Part shown: positions 17,868 to 27,186 of the stretch, piece after piece
Layout of the letters: each line of letters starts with the position of its first letter
Position numbering within the stretch: position 1 is the stretch's first letter
NCBI RefSeq assembly: GCF_000831385.1
Contig: NZ_AP014548.1
Span: 1,328,501 to 1,392,500, forward strand
DNA from: Nonlabens marinus S1-08
GTDB taxonomy: Bacteria; Bacteroidota; Bacteroidia; Flavobacteriales; Flavobacteriaceae
Reading direction: 5' to 3'
Length of the DNA: 64,000 bases
The notes under the pieces: model-generated
What the model was told of the DNA's origin: nothing
Seen by the model: the letters and a program-made list of their open reading frames with translations, nothing else
The model's database searches: none
Position numbers and translations under genes: made by a program

Positions 17868-20417
17868 CTAGAAAGGATAATTGATCCCCACGTTAAAAAC
17901 TGATTGAGAGAAATTATATTGAGTGAACCAGCGTTTGCTCTTTTCCAGTGCTGGATTGTAGGTCTTGAAACCTATATCAAAACGCAAGACAAAAAAACCA
18001 AAATCATAACGTATTCCAAAGCCAGTTCCAACAGCTAAATTCTCTAAATCTTGAAGCTCATTAAACACTGCTCTAGGGTCTTCCTCGCTGTCTAAGGCAT
18101 TCCAAATATTACCAATATCCGCAAACAATGCCCCTTTGAAGGCACCTATTACTGGGAATCGATACTCTGCGTTGAAAGCTAACTTCATATTAGCTATATT
18201 AAAATCGTTAAGTCCACCAGTGCTTCCGGGACCTAATTCATATGCTTGCCACGCTCTATTATCATTAGGACCACCGGCAAAGAAGGATCGTATAAATGGA
18301 ATATTGTCTGAGTTGCCATAGGGAATAGCGATACCACCGGAAGCTTTCAAGGCAAGCACGTGTGTATTATCGTACTGCCAGTGTTTGATGTATTCAATTT
18401 CTGGTTTTACATATTGGGAAAACTCTACTCCGAATACCCTACGGTTTCCATTTGCATTCTGGGATGTATTTACTAAGCTAGATATTCCAGAGACTAGATT
18501 ACCAGCACTTTCTAATCGTATGCTGAATCGTGAAAAATCTTCATCATAAATACCTTGGCGGTTGTTTCTTACCCAATTGTAACTACTGGCGATAATTAGG
18601 TTATCCTGTACTAGTCGATCTCTACGTTCCCTAATGTTACGGATGCTTTCTAACTGGTCAGCGTTGGCATTTAACCTGCCAGCAGTGGCGTCAGTGATAA
18701 AATTATTAGTCCCGTTAGGCACGGTAAGATTGCTGTTTTGATCTACATATATAGGATCATTTAAATTCAAATCTGCCGCTATATCATTCAAACTGGTGTA
18801 ACTGCTGCGGTAAACATTGAAAAAATCTTGGGGGTCTAGATTGCGCACATACTGTGCATTGATCAAATCAAGCCTGGTGTTTTTAATAGCGGTTTGTTGC
18901 CATCGATAGCTCAGCGCGCCATTGACGCTTTGACGATCGAGCCCAATATTCGTTTGACTCACAAAACCCAAGGACATATTAGTAGCAGGAGACATATATT
19001 TAGGAATGATTGCATCTGTCTTTAAGGGGAAGAACAGCCTAGGAAAAATCAAACTAGCGTCCGCTCCTAATTCTTGTAGATCGAAAAAGCGAGAGTCTCC
19101 AGTAGCATTGTTAGAACTTGCTCCTATATTTCCTCTAAAAGTCAAACTAAATAGTTCGCTACCATGGAAGATATTGCGAACTAGGAAGGAAGTATTCAAT
19201 CCTATCCCAAAACTTTGAATATTACTGTGTGAGGCCTCAGTTCCAAAAACCAAATTGTATTTTTTCTTTGAGGTCAATAGCACGTTTGCTATCAAATTAG
19301 TACCTGTTGAGTCTGCTGGATCTTCTGTATAGGTGATGCTAGGGTATAAGAAGCTGTTGAGTTCCGTAATGCGTTTATAGGTGCGATCGCGATCTAAATC
19401 TCGATAAACAAATCCAGGCTCAAAAAATACCGCATCTGTCAATACCTTCTCATTATACCGGGACTTTTGAGAACGAATGATGTTATAATTTTTAAAAACG
19501 GTAGTATCTGCCTTTACAACAGTGCCATCTGTTTGAAAGTCTGGAATGATATTGACTTCGCTAATTTTATGCAGCTTGAAGGGCTCCCGTATAGAGGAAT
19601 CTGCCACTTGAATTTCTCTATCTCTAATGATGAGTGTCAAGTTGGCTTTATGGTCTGTGTTTACCGTATCGCCCTCAAACTTAATGAACTCTTTTTCCAT
19701 ATGAATCACACCACTGTTGCGGAAGAGTTTGTACAGTCGGTCTCTTTCAAGGTTGATGTCCCTGGTGTAATACTGTTCACCACTTTGTAATAAGCTATTG
19801 TCTTTTGTCGCTGTGTAGAGCGAGTCGATCACAGGCGTGCTGATTCTTGTATTGATGCTATCAACAACATAGGGCTGGTGCCTGTTTACGTAATACTGAA
19901 CTCTGGCTCTTTTAGGGCGTTTAGCATCCACAATTTCTTCATCTACCTCTGTGTTGAACCAGCCTTGATTCCAGTACCATTGACGCAGGCGTTCTGATGA
20001 TTTTTTGGCTAGGTCTTCATTGACTAAAACTGGAGCCTCACCAGTTCTTTTAAGCCATTGATTGAAAGCTACCAGACCTTCCCCTAACTCTATGGTTTGT
20101 TTTTCAGACAAAATCGCATTCCTCCTTTTTAAGGCCTTTGGATTTTCTTGCATCCATTTCAAATAGATAGAATCTCGATGTGGTCTTGCAAGATTGTAAA
20201 CATGTAATCGAAGTGGGTATGTGAGTAGTTTTTGATTTGGTTTTTGAATAGGCAGGTTATAAACGCGATCGCTAACGACATTCAGACTGTCGACAATGAT
20301 TTCGTTTTCTATCAAAAGCTTTTGTCCGTCTGGTACTCGCTTGATGGTGCTACAAGACATGGAAATTATAACCAGCGTTATAAATAAACCTATTTTTGCG
20401 TGAAGTTTTCGTTCCAT
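17868..20417 (-). CDS. tamL: TamL-type BamA-family outer membrane lipoprotein
   Basis: An 849-residue outer membrane protein with a lipoprotein signal (ITLVIISMSC, Cys22), POTRA-like repeats in the N-terminal half, and a C-terminal Omp85 barrel. The barrel shows RSFFAGGPNDNRAWQAYELGPGS (the surface-antigen RGF-like region), GAFKGALFADIGNIWN and a C-terminal strand ending in PF. In Bacteroidota the acylated BamA homologue TamL works with TamB in envelope assembly; that role is inferred from the family. The ATG at 20417 lies 12 bases after a TATTTTTG box shared with the divergent methyltransferase region. Confidence 0.88.
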   Translation of the reverse strand: MERKLHAKIGLFITLVIISMSCSTIKRVPDGQKLLIENEIIVDSLNVVSDRVYNLPIQKPNQKLLTYPLRLHVYNLARPHRDSIYLKWMQENPKALKRRNAILSEKQTIELGEGLVAFNQWLKRTGEAPVLVNEDLAKKSSERLRQWYWNQGWFNTEVDEEIVDAKRPKRARVQYYVNRHQPYVVDSINTRISTPVIDSLYTATKDNSLLQSGEQYYTRDINLERDRLYKLFRNSGVIHMEKEFIKFEGDTVNTDHKANLTLIIRDREIQVADSSIREPFKLHKISEVNIIPDFQTDGTVVKADTTVFKNYNIIRSQKSRYNEKVLTDAVFFEPGFVYRDLDRDRTYKRITELNSFLYPSITYTEDPADSTGTNLIANVLLTSKKKYNLVFGTEASHSNIQSFGIGLNTSFLVRNIFHGSELFSLTFRGNIGASSNNATGDSRFFDLQELGADASLIFPRLFFPLKTDAIIPKYMSPATNMSLGFVSQTNIGLDRQSVNGALSYRWQQTAIKNTRLDLINAQYVRNLDPQDFFNVYRSSYTSLNDIAADLNLNDPIYVDQNSNLTVPNGTNNFITDATAGRLNANADQLESIRNIRERRDRLVQDNLIIASSYNWVRNNRQGIYDEDFSRFSIRLESAGNLVSGISSLVNTSQNANGNRRVFGVEFSQYVKPEIEYIKHWQYDNTHVLALKASGGIAIPYGNSDNIPFIRSFFAGGPNDNRAWQAYELGPGSTGGLNDFNIANMKLAFNAEYRFPVIGAFKGALFADIGNIWNALDSEEDPRAVFNELQDLENLAVGTGFGIRYDFGFFVLRFDIGFKTYNPALEKSKRWFTQYNFSQSVFNVGINYPF
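20391..20398 (+). promoter_or_regulatory. Candidate -7 box TATTTTTG for the trmH-like gene
   Basis: TAnnTTTG on the plus strand, inside the first codons of tamL, 46 bases before the ATG at 20444. Confidence 0.55.
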
Positions 20418-20428
20418 ACGTAGAGGCT

Positions 20429-20436
20429 CAAAAATA
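20429..20436 (-). promoter_or_regulatory. Candidate -7 box TATTTTTG for tamL
   Basis: TAnnTTTG on the minus strand, ending 12 bases before the tamL ATG. It lies within the leader of the divergent gene, so the two transcripts overlap at their 5' ends. Confidence 0.55.
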
Positions 20437-20443
20437 CGATTAT

Positions 20444-21175
20444 ATGATCACCAAAAACAAAATAAAATTAATCAAAAGCCTTGCTAGAAAGAAGAATAGG
20501 CAACAGTCTCATCTATTTGTGGTGGAGGGATATAAGTCTATAAGAGAACTCAAAAATGCGGGTCTTGGTATACAGGAAATCTATGTCACTCAAGATGCGA
20601 AGGAACTAGATGACCTTGAAGTCATTCACATTTCAAATAAGGAAATGCAAACGATTTCAAACCAGACGACAGCGCCTGGCTATCTTGCCGTTGTCGAGAC
20701 TGTGACCACGAGCGAGCTGCCTGTTGAAGGACTGGTTATAGCGCTAGATGGTATTCAGGATCCTGGTAATTTAGGAACAATTATAAGGCTGGCAGACTGG
20801 TTTAATGTGAAGCATCTCATTTGTAACCATGGCACAGTAGATCTTTACAATCCTAAATGCGTACAAGCCACTATGGGCTCCATAGCAAGAGTGCAAGTGC
20901 ATTATATGGATTTGAAAGAATTTTTTAGTAGAACAAAATTGCCGGTACTGGTTACTGAAATGGAAGCTCCTAGTTTGTACGATGCCCAACTTCCTAAAAA
21001 TGGAATTTTACTACTAGGTAATGAGTCTAATGGAGTATCTGCAGAATTGTTGAAATCAGGTAGTAGGATTTCCATACCCAGTTATGGAGAGGAGCAGGAA
21101 GCAACTGAAAGTTTAAACGTAGCAACAGCCACGGCGATCATTCTTGCAGAATGGCGACGGTCTATTGGAAAGTAA
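20444..21175 (+). CDS. TrmH/SpoU family RNA 2'-O-methyltransferase
   Basis: A 243-residue SPOUT methyltransferase. The N-terminal substrate-binding part (SLARKKNRQQSHLFVVEGYKSI) is followed by the SpoU domain: LDGIQDPGNLGTIIRLADWF (motif 1), LLGNESNGVS (motif 2) and ESLNVATATAIILAEWRR (motif 3, at the knot). Such proteins methylate a ribose in rRNA or tRNA; which one cannot be told. The start is the ATG at 20444; a TTG at 20396 would overlap tamL and the promoter box. It converges with porT, overlapping by 14 bases at the 3' ends. Confidence 0.9.
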   Translation: MITKNKIKLIKSLARKKNRQQSHLFVVEGYKSIRELKNAGLGIQEIYVTQDAKELDDLEVIHISNKEMQTISNQTTAPGYLAVVETVTTSELPVEGLVIALDGIQDPGNLGTIIRLADWFNVKHLICNHGTVDLYNPKCVQATMGSIARVQVHYMDLKEFFSRTKLPVLVTEMEAPSLYDAQLPKNGILLLGNESNGVSAELLKSGSRISIPSYGEEQEATESLNVATATAIILAEWRRSIGK

Positions 21176-21905
21176 AGTTGAGAAAAACCCCTCTAGACAG
21201 CATGCTATCCACATTACCAGTGTAAGGGCTGTCTGGGTCAGCATCTCTGACTAGTTCATCATTGATGGCAAAAACGCCTCGTATCGATGGAGTGAACTTA
21301 AAATAAAATAAGTAAATATCAACACCTACACCCAACTCATAATTAAATACACCAGTTTTTTGACGAAATTGTCCAGCGCTATTGTCGTCAGGATTGTCTT
21401 CATTGCTGGATAAGTTGTAGGAGTAGCTCGCACCGCCTATTACAAATGGTTTCCAGTTGTTCAGACGTTTTGTAGATACCTTAAGCAGCAACGGCAGTTG
21501 GATATTTGTCCCACTCACCTCACGTACTCGTTCATTTTCTTCAGTGAAAGATGGGTCGGTAAAAAAGAGGTCTCGTCTTGAAAAAGCTACGCCTGGTTCA
21601 AATCTCAAATTGAGATATTCGTTAAGTCGCAGGTCACTAACAACTCCCACGTTGAAACCAACAGACCTTTGAGTAGCGATCTCATCTGGTGTCAAATCGT
21701 TGTAATCAAACTTATAATCATAGACATTCAACCCCATGTAGAAACCAAAGGTCAATAGTTGCTTGTCAAAATTCTCTCGGTTTAAAATCCGCTCCTTAGT
21801 AAATAACTGGGCATTACATAGTTGACCTACTAAAAGAACTGTAAGAAACAAGAAAATACGCAAGGCAGGATTATTTAATGGCTCTGTAGATCGTGGATGC
21901 TCCAT
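21162..21905 (-). CDS. porT: PorT-type outer membrane beta-barrel protein (type IX secretion)
   Basis: A 247-residue protein with a signal peptide (core LRIFLFLTVLLVGQLCNAQ) and an eight-strand-like barrel pattern ending in FLNFTFQ. The segment NLRFEPGVAFSRRDLFF and the position right behind menG (ubiE) fit PorT/SprT, needed for type IX secretion and gliding in Flavobacterium. The ATG at 21905 overlaps menG by 35 bases; a TTG at 21863, just past the menG stop, would give a more usual signal peptide. Other PorT-like barrels of unknown role cannot be fully excluded. Confidence 0.75.
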   Translation of the reverse strand: MEHPRSTEPLNNPALRIFLFLTVLLVGQLCNAQLFTKERILNRENFDKQLLTFGFYMGLNVYDYKFDYNDLTPDEIATQRSVGFNVGVVSDLRLNEYLNLRFEPGVAFSRRDLFFTDPSFTEENERVREVSGTNIQLPLLLKVSTKRLNNWKPFVIGGASYSYNLSSNEDNPDDNSAGQFRQKTGVFNYELGVGVDIYLFYFKFTPSIRGVFAINDELVRDADPDSPYTGNVDSMLSRGVFLNFTFQ

Positions 21906-22602
21906 GAAATTGTAGGTAGTTTTCTATGTCTTTAAACCCTACTTTTATCAAAATATTGTTGAAACGCTCGCCATAAGGGAATTTTGAAGCACTTTCTGAA
22001 AGATAGCTGTACGCTGACCTGTCCTTAGAAAATAATTTACCTAAAGTGGGCACCACAAGATTGCTGTACACATAATAACCTTGCTTAAAAGGGAACTTTT
22101 GTGGTACACTGGTTTCTAAAACTACAAGAATACCACCAGGTTTGAGAACGCGCAGGATTTCAGAAAGTCCTTTTTCTAGGTCTTCAAAATTACGTACACC
22201 ATAAGAAACGGTGATGGCGTCAAAAGTATCATTGTCAAACTGTAAATTTTCAGAATCACCCAAGACCATCTCGATACGCTTGTTCAATTCCTCTTGTTTC
22301 ACTTTAATTTTGCCTACTTCCAACATACCGCTAGAAATATCTAGACCCACAAGTCTGGAAGCCTTGGTTTTATGAGCCATTTTAATGACCAGGTCTCCAG
22401 TTCCAGTAGCGATGTCCATGATGGAATCTGGATTTGTAGCGGCTACCATTTCTACCACGTTATCCCGCCATTTTTGATCAAGCCCTAGTGATATCATGCG
22501 GTTTAAACCGTCATATTCACCACTAATGGTATCAAACATTTGCGTGACCTGCTGTTTTTTACCAGCAGCATTTTTTTGGTTCGGTTTAACTTGTTCAGAC
22601 AC
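21871..22602 (-). CDS. menG: Demethylmenaquinone methyltransferase
   Basis: A 243-residue class I SAM methyltransferase (UbiE/MenG), which makes menaquinone from demethylmenaquinone, the quinone that Nqr reduces in these bacteria. Marks: MFDTISGEYDGLNRMISLG, DIATGTGDLVIKMA (SAM-binding motif I), FDAITVSYGVRNFEDLEKGL and RVLKPGGILVVLE. I chose the GTG at 22602 (SEQVKP follows, as in related proteins). An ATG at 22686 would add 28 residues, including palindrome-coded AFAKA, with no family support. Confidence 0.93.
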   Translation of the reverse strand: MSEQVKPNQKNAAGKKQQVTQMFDTISGEYDGLNRMISLGLDQKWRDNVVEMVAATNPDSIMDIATGTGDLVIKMAHKTKASRLVGLDISSGMLEVGKIKVKQEELNKRIEMVLGDSENLQFDNDTFDAITVSYGVRNFEDLEKGLSEILRVLKPGGILVVLETSVPQKFPFKQGYYVYSNLVVPTLGKLFSKDRSAYSYLSESASKFPYGERFNNILIKVGFKDIENYLQFHGASTIYRAIK

Positions 22603-22657
22603 AGTTGTAGATTCTAGCTGTAAAGATACAATGGAGCGGCGGTCTTTGGGGTATTTC

Positions 22658-22671
22658 GCTTTCGCGAAAGC
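22658..22671. repeat. Dispersed palindrome core upstream of menG
   Basis: Exact core; the symmetry extends to 22 bases (22654-22675). It sits between menG and trkA, in the menG 5' region. Confidence 0.9.
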
Positions 22672-22732
22672 GAAATTATCCATCAACTCCGCTTTAAATC
22701 AGAAAGGGCGTCAGAAATTATTGATGTATTGG

Positions 22733-22740
22733 TATATTTG
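22733..22740 (+). promoter_or_regulatory. Candidate -7 box TATATTTG for trkA
   Basis: Exact TAnnTTTG on the plus strand, 20 bases before the trkA ATG. Confidence 0.6.
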
Positions 22741-22759
22741 AGGTCTACAATCGATTTTT

Positions 22760-24109
22760 ATGAAAATCATCATCGCGGGAGCTGGCGAGGTGGGATTTCA
22801 CCTAGCCAAACTGCTCTCCTACGAGTCCCAGGACATCACCCTGATTGATCCAGAAAAGGAACACCTGATCTATGCAGACACCCATCTAGATATCAGAACG
22901 ATGCGAGGGGATGCCACCTCTATAAAAGTGTTGAAAAACAGTAACGTATCGCAGGCGGACTTATTAATTTCTGTAACCAGTAGTGAAACAACTAACATTA
23001 CTGTTTGTGTGCTGGCGAAACAACTGGGAGCTAAACGAACGATTGCTCGTATTTCCAATACAGAATTTTTAGATGATCAGGAGGAAATAGGTTTTAAAGG
23101 ATTTGGTATTGATGAGTTGATATCGCCAGAGTCTCTAGCCAGTAAAGAGATCGAGCTACTGCTCAATCAAAGTGCCTTCAATGATAGTTATGAATTTGAA
23201 CAAGGAGCACTCACCATGGTGGGGGTAAACTTGACCCGTACGGCGCAGTTTGTGGGTAAAACTGTTCAACAAGCGGGCGAGATATTTCCTGAGGTTCACT
23301 TTATGCCTATCGCGATACAGCGTTTTGGTACTCAATATACCTTAATTCCACGTGGAGACACCCAGTTTAAGGAAGGCGACCAAGTGTACTTCATAACTAC
23401 TACCGGTGGAGTGGATGAATTGTATAAACTGACTGGTAAAACCAGACGAGCGATGAGAAACGTCATGATCTTAGGCGGTAGTGCTATAGGCGAGCAAAGT
23501 GCTAGACAATTAACTAAATCTGGGATCAATGTAAAATTAGTAGAATTAGATCCAGATAAAGCTTTTGACCTTGCGGAGCGACTCCCAGAAACCCTAGTCA
23601 TAAGCGGTGATGGTAGAAATGTGGAATTATTGCAAGAGGAAAGTATTCATGAAATGGACGCCTTTATCGCGGTAACAGGAAATAGTGAGACTAATATCAT
23701 TTCTTGCTTAATGGCAAAAAGTAAAAGCGTCGGAAAGACAATATCCCTGGTAGAAAACATGGATTACTTCCAGCTTTCTCACAGTATAGGTATTGACACC
23801 TTGATCAATAAAAAACTGTTAGCTGCTAACAATATATTTAGATACATACGTAAGGGTGAGGTAGTTGCAATGACCAAGCTCAACAATATGAATGCAGAGC
23901 TTTTAGAATTTATAGTCAAGCCACAAAGCGATGTGTGCAACAAGCGCATCATGAATATCAAAGTTCCTCGTAGTGCAATTATAGGCGGCGTGATAAGAGA
24001 AGGAAAAGGTAACATTGTTTTAGGTGATTTCACCATCAAAGAAGGCGACAGAGTAGTGGTGTGCTGTTTGCCAAGATCCATTTCTAAAGTGGAAAAATTA
24101 TTCCAATAA
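22760..24109 (+). CDS. trkA: Trk potassium uptake regulatory subunit TrkA
   Basis: A 449-residue cytoplasmic NAD-binding gate of the Trk K+ transporter. Two tandem RCK_N/RCK_C units are visible: the first begins MKIIIAGAGEVGFHLAKLL, the second RNVMILGGSAIGEQSARQL near residue 225. Each Rossmann part has the glycine-rich loop and an acidic residue after the second strand (TLIDPE and VELDPD). trkH starts on the last base of the stop codon (TAATG), so the two are translationally coupled. Confidence 0.95.
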   Translation: MKIIIAGAGEVGFHLAKLLSYESQDITLIDPEKEHLIYADTHLDIRTMRGDATSIKVLKNSNVSQADLLISVTSSETTNITVCVLAKQLGAKRTIARISNTEFLDDQEEIGFKGFGIDELISPESLASKEIELLLNQSAFNDSYEFEQGALTMVGVNLTRTAQFVGKTVQQAGEIFPEVHFMPIAIQRFGTQYTLIPRGDTQFKEGDQVYFITTTGGVDELYKLTGKTRRAMRNVMILGGSAIGEQSARQLTKSGINVKLVELDPDKAFDLAERLPETLVISGDGRNVELLQEESIHEMDAFIAVTGNSETNIISCLMAKSKSVGKTISLVENMDYFQLSHSIGIDTLINKKLLAANNIFRYIRKGEVVAMTKLNNMNAELLEFIVKPQSDVCNKRIMNIKVPRSAIIGGVIREGKGNIVLGDFTIKEGDRVVVCCLPRSISKVEKLFQ

Positions 24110-25605
24110 TGCCTAGACTTAATTATAGGATTATCATGTACATTATGGGGCTGCTGTTGGTTTTCAACGGTGGTTTTATGTCCATAAGTGCTCTGGTAAG
24201 CGCTATCTATAGAGAAGATGAGGCTAGTGATTTGCTGGGCGCTAGTCTTGTAGCAATTGGGTTAGGTGCCGTATTAATGATACTTACAAGAGATCATGTT
24301 AAGGAACTGGCTAAAAAAGAAGGGTACTTAATTGTCACCTTGGGCTGGTTGATTATGGCCTTTGCGGGTACCATGCCGTATCTTTTTACGGGAGCCATTA
24401 CTAATTATACAGATGCTTTTTTTGAAACCATGAGTGGCTTTACAACCACAGGCGCTAGCATCATGAACGACATTGAAATTATGCCCAAAGGTGTTCTGTT
24501 CTGGCGCAGTATGACACACTGGATAGGTGGAATGGGGATTATTGTCTTAGCTGTAGCTATTTTACCTTTATTGGGAATTGGGGGCATGCAGTTATTTGCC
24601 GCAGAAGCTCCAGGTCCCAGTGCTGACAAACTCCACCCTAGAATAACAGACACTGCTAAGAGATTATGGCTTATTTATGTAGGCTTTACAGGTGTGCAAA
24701 CGATACTTTTAAAAGTCGCAGGAATGGGCTGGTTTGACGCTGTAAATCATGCCATGAGCACCTTGTCTACAGGTGGTTTTTCCACCAAAAACGCGAGTAT
24801 CGCCTACTGGAACGACAATCCATACATTCAATGGATTATTGTCTTTTTCATGTTTGTTGCCGGGATGAATTTTGTCTTGAGTTATTTCGGTTTTAAAGGG
24901 CAGTTCCGGAAGATATTTATGGATACGGAATTCAAGTGGTACACTAGCTTTGTAGTAGGTTTTTCTATTATTGGTGCCATACTTATATACCTGCAAGCAG
25001 ACGTATCTGTTTCTAGTATTCCTCACCCAATGGTATGGGGAGAGGCTGAAAGCGCGGTGCGTCATTCTTTTTTTCAGGTCCTTGCAGTGATTACCACCAC
25101 AGGATTTGTATCTGCTGACTATACCATGTGGACTCCTTTTTTAACGATTATGTTTTTTGGTTTGTTCTTTTTAGGGGGTAGTGCAGGATCGACCTCTGGA
25201 GGTATCAAAGTGATGCGGCATATCATATTGATACGTAACGGTATTTTGGAATTTAAACGAACCTTGCACCCTAATGCTATATTGCCTGTGCGCTATAATA
25301 GCCGAGCATTACCCAATGGGATTGTATTTAATATCCTAGGGTTTTTCATCCTTTACATGCTCGCCTTTATTATAGGTTCTGTAGGTCTTGCTGCATTAGG
25401 ATTGGATTTTGATACCGCTATTGGTGGAGCCTTGAGTAGTCTTGGGAATGTAGGACCAGCCTTTGGTGATTTGTCTCCGGTCAATAATTTCGCTGGATTG
25501 CCAGATTTAGGTAAGTGGTGGTGCGCCTTTCTAATGCTGATAGGCAGACTAGAATTGTTTACAGTCTTAATCTTGCTAACTCCATTCTTTTGGAGAAATA
25601 GATAG
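24109..25605 (+). CDS. trkH: Trk potassium transporter membrane subunit TrkH
   Basis: A 498-residue inner-membrane K+ channel-like subunit with four M1-P-M2 repeats. P-loop segments are visible as MSGFTTTGASIMND, MSTLSTGGFSTKN, VITTTGFVSADY and SSLGNVGPAFGDLSP, with selectivity-filter glycines in each. GGSAGSTSGGIKVMRH is the conserved loop before the last repeat. It works with TrkA from the overlapping upstream gene. A marine lifestyle with Na+-based energetics fits the pairing with Nqr and the mechanosensitive channel in the same window (inference). Confidence 0.95.
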   Translation: MPRLNYRIIMYIMGLLLVFNGGFMSISALVSAIYREDEASDLLGASLVAIGLGAVLMILTRDHVKELAKKEGYLIVTLGWLIMAFAGTMPYLFTGAITNYTDAFFETMSGFTTTGASIMNDIEIMPKGVLFWRSMTHWIGGMGIIVLAVAILPLLGIGGMQLFAAEAPGPSADKLHPRITDTAKRLWLIYVGFTGVQTILLKVAGMGWFDAVNHAMSTLSTGGFSTKNASIAYWNDNPYIQWIIVFFMFVAGMNFVLSYFGFKGQFRKIFMDTEFKWYTSFVVGFSIIGAILIYLQADVSVSSIPHPMVWGEAESAVRHSFFQVLAVITTTGFVSADYTMWTPFLTIMFFGLFFLGGSAGSTSGGIKVMRHIILIRNGILEFKRTLHPNAILPVRYNSRALPNGIVFNILGFFILYMLAFIIGSVGLAALGLDFDTAIGGALSSLGNVGPAFGDLSPVNNFAGLPDLGKWWCAFLMLIGRLELFTVLILLTPFFWRNR

Positions 25606-25611
25606 TAAAGG

Positions 25612-25650
25612 AAAATCAAAATCAACGCTGTCGATATTTTTTTGATTTTA
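25612..25650 (+). terminator. Candidate terminator after trkH
   Basis: AAAATCAAAA can pair with TTTTTGATTTT; the stem is AT-only and the loop long, so support is modest. Confidence 0.4.
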
Positions 25651-25842
25651 ATATCATCAAACACCCATCTCTTATCTTCCCTGAAGGAAAGACGGTACAT
25701 CAGCGAGTTCTTCATATAAAGGCTAGCTTTTCAAAATCAATGTTCAAATGATCCTATATCTTGTTTCCCTTGAGGCGTTGTATTGAGCGCAGTCGAAATA
25801 AAAATGCAAAAGGCAATGGGTGTTAGGGCATGAATAGAACTT

Positions 25843-25885
25843 AAAAAAAAACCACCTACCATTACAAGAGAATGATAGGTGGTTT
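25843..25885 (-). terminator. Intrinsic terminator of the aminotransferase gene
   Basis: AACCACCTA and TAGGTGGTT form the main stem with one C-A mismatch and an inner CATT/AATG; on the minus strand a run of eight or more T follows. Confidence 0.8.
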
Positions 25886-25903
25886 CAAGTTGTTGTGAAT
25901 TCC

Positions 25904-25917
25904 GCTTTCGCGAAAGC
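25904..25917. repeat. Dispersed palindrome core in an aminotransferase 3' region
   Basis: Exact core between the stop codon at 25929 and the terminator hairpin, so it should be in the 3' part of the mRNA. Confidence 0.9.
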
Positions 25918-25928
25918 GAAATCAACTA

Positions 25929-27116
25929 TTAGGACAGTGCTATATGAATGCGTTCCATCGCTTCTTTGATCTGCTCTGTACTCGCTGCATAGGAAATCCG
26001 GATGCAGTTAGGTGCTCCAAAAGATTCTCCAGAGACTGTTGCCACTAGGGCTTGTTCTAGTAAGAATAAAGAGAAATCCTCTGCCGTATAAATTTTATGT
26101 CCTTTGATCTCACGACCAAAAAACGCCGAAACATCTGGAAACACATAAAATGCTCCTTCTGGCTCGTCAGTCACAAAACCGTCTATTTGGTTTAACAGGT
26201 CAAGAATCAATTTACGACGCTCTGCAAACGCATCGATCATGTATTGGATTTTAGAAACCGGTGCTTCTAGCGCTGTGATGCATGCACGCTGAGCGATACA
26301 GTTGGTACCACTCGTGATTTGACCTTGCATCTTATTACAAGCGCGAGCGATCCAGGCAGGCGCGCCTATGTAACCTACTCTCCAGCCGGTCATGGCAAAT
26401 GCCTTACTTACCCCATTTATAGTAACGGTACGATCGTACATTCCATCGATTTCAGCCATACTGGTATGACCAGAACCGTAATTGATGTGCTCATAGATTT
26501 CATCGCTTACCACGATGATATCTGGATGATCCTTTAGAACCTCCGCAAAGGCTTCTAATTCTTCCCTTGAAAAAACAGAACCGCTGGGGTTGTTAGGGGA
26601 AGAGTAAAGAATCATTTTAGTTCTAGGCGTGATCGCTGCACGCAATTGATCTGCAGTGATTTTAAAATTTTGCTCTACACCAGCAGCGACTTCAACAGGG
26701 ACACCGTCGGCCAGCTCAACGATGGCGCTGTAACTTACCCAATAAGGGGCTGGCAGGATGCACTCGTCGCCTTTATTTAAAAGAACCATCGCAACATTAG
26801 CAATGGATTGCTTGGCTCCAGTAGAAACCACAATCTGGCTGCGGTCATAGGTCAGGTTGTTGTCTCGTTTGAACTTATGAATAATGGCATCCTTCAATTC
26901 TACATATCCATCCACTGGCGTGTAAGCGTTGTAATTGTCATTAATAGCTTGAATGGCAGCCTCCTTCACAAAATCAGGCGTATTGAAATCAGGTTCACCT
27001 AAACTGAGCCCAATGATATCCTTACCTTGCTCGCGCAGTTCACGGGCTTTGGCGGCCATTGCAAGCGTGGCGCTGGTAGGAAGGTTATTGATACGGTCAG
27101 ATAATTGCTGATTCAT
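25929..27116 (-). CDS. Class I/II pyridoxal phosphate-dependent aminotransferase (aspartate type)
   Basis: A 395-residue fold-type I aminotransferase. Marks: GLSLGEPDFNTPDF near the N-terminus, YSSPNNPSGSVFSREEL, VVSDEIYEHINY (cofactor Asp and Tyr), NGVSKAFAMTGWRVGYIGAP with the Schiff-base Lys, and CIRISYAAS with the substrate-carboxylate Arg. It most resembles the thermophile-type AspC (subgroup Ib) that transfers amino groups between aspartate and 2-oxoglutarate; the exact substrate is inferred. A TATTTTTG box lies at 27133-27140. Confidence 0.93.
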   Translation of the reverse strand: MNQQLSDRINNLPTSATLAMAAKARELREQGKDIIGLSLGEPDFNTPDFVKEAAIQAINDNYNAYTPVDGYVELKDAIIHKFKRDNNLTYDRSQIVVSTGAKQSIANVAMVLLNKGDECILPAPYWVSYSAIVELADGVPVEVAAGVEQNFKITADQLRAAITPRTKMILYSSPNNPSGSVFSREELEAFAEVLKDHPDIIVVSDEIYEHINYGSGHTSMAEIDGMYDRTVTINGVSKAFAMTGWRVGYIGAPAWIARACNKMQGQITSGTNCIAQRACITALEAPVSKIQYMIDAFAERRKLILDLLNQIDGFVTDEPEGAFYVFPDVSAFFGREIKGHKIYTAEDFSLFLLEQALVATVSGESFGAPNCIRISYAASTEQIKEAMERIHIALS

Positions 27117-27132
27117 AATGAAGTCGTTTCTA

Positions 27133-27140
27133 CAAAAATA
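27133..27140 (-). promoter_or_regulatory. Candidate -7 box TATTTTTG for the aminotransferase gene
   Basis: TAnnTTTG on the minus strand, 16 bases before the ATG at 27116. Confidence 0.55.
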
Positions 27141-27186
27141 TCATAACCGTCATTCCTAATTGCTGCGCAGGGTCTTAATATTCTAT

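Larger units (their letters stand above)
25606..25928. other. Intergenic stretch between trkH and the aminotransferase gene
   Basis: No gene seen. It holds a weak trkH terminator, a repeat-like segment around 25771-25800 (TTGAGGCG and GAGCGCAGTCGAAATA, similar to fragments at 5890 and 12271), the terminator of the aminotransferase gene, and a palindrome copy. Confidence 0.6.

Noticed and set aside
22603..22686. ATG start at 22686 for menG
   Set aside because: The added 28 residues come from the intergenic palindrome region and have no match to the family's N-terminus.
25353..25715. Minus-strand open frame across the end of trkH
   Set aside because: Antisense to conserved TrkH segments; no signal or family pattern.
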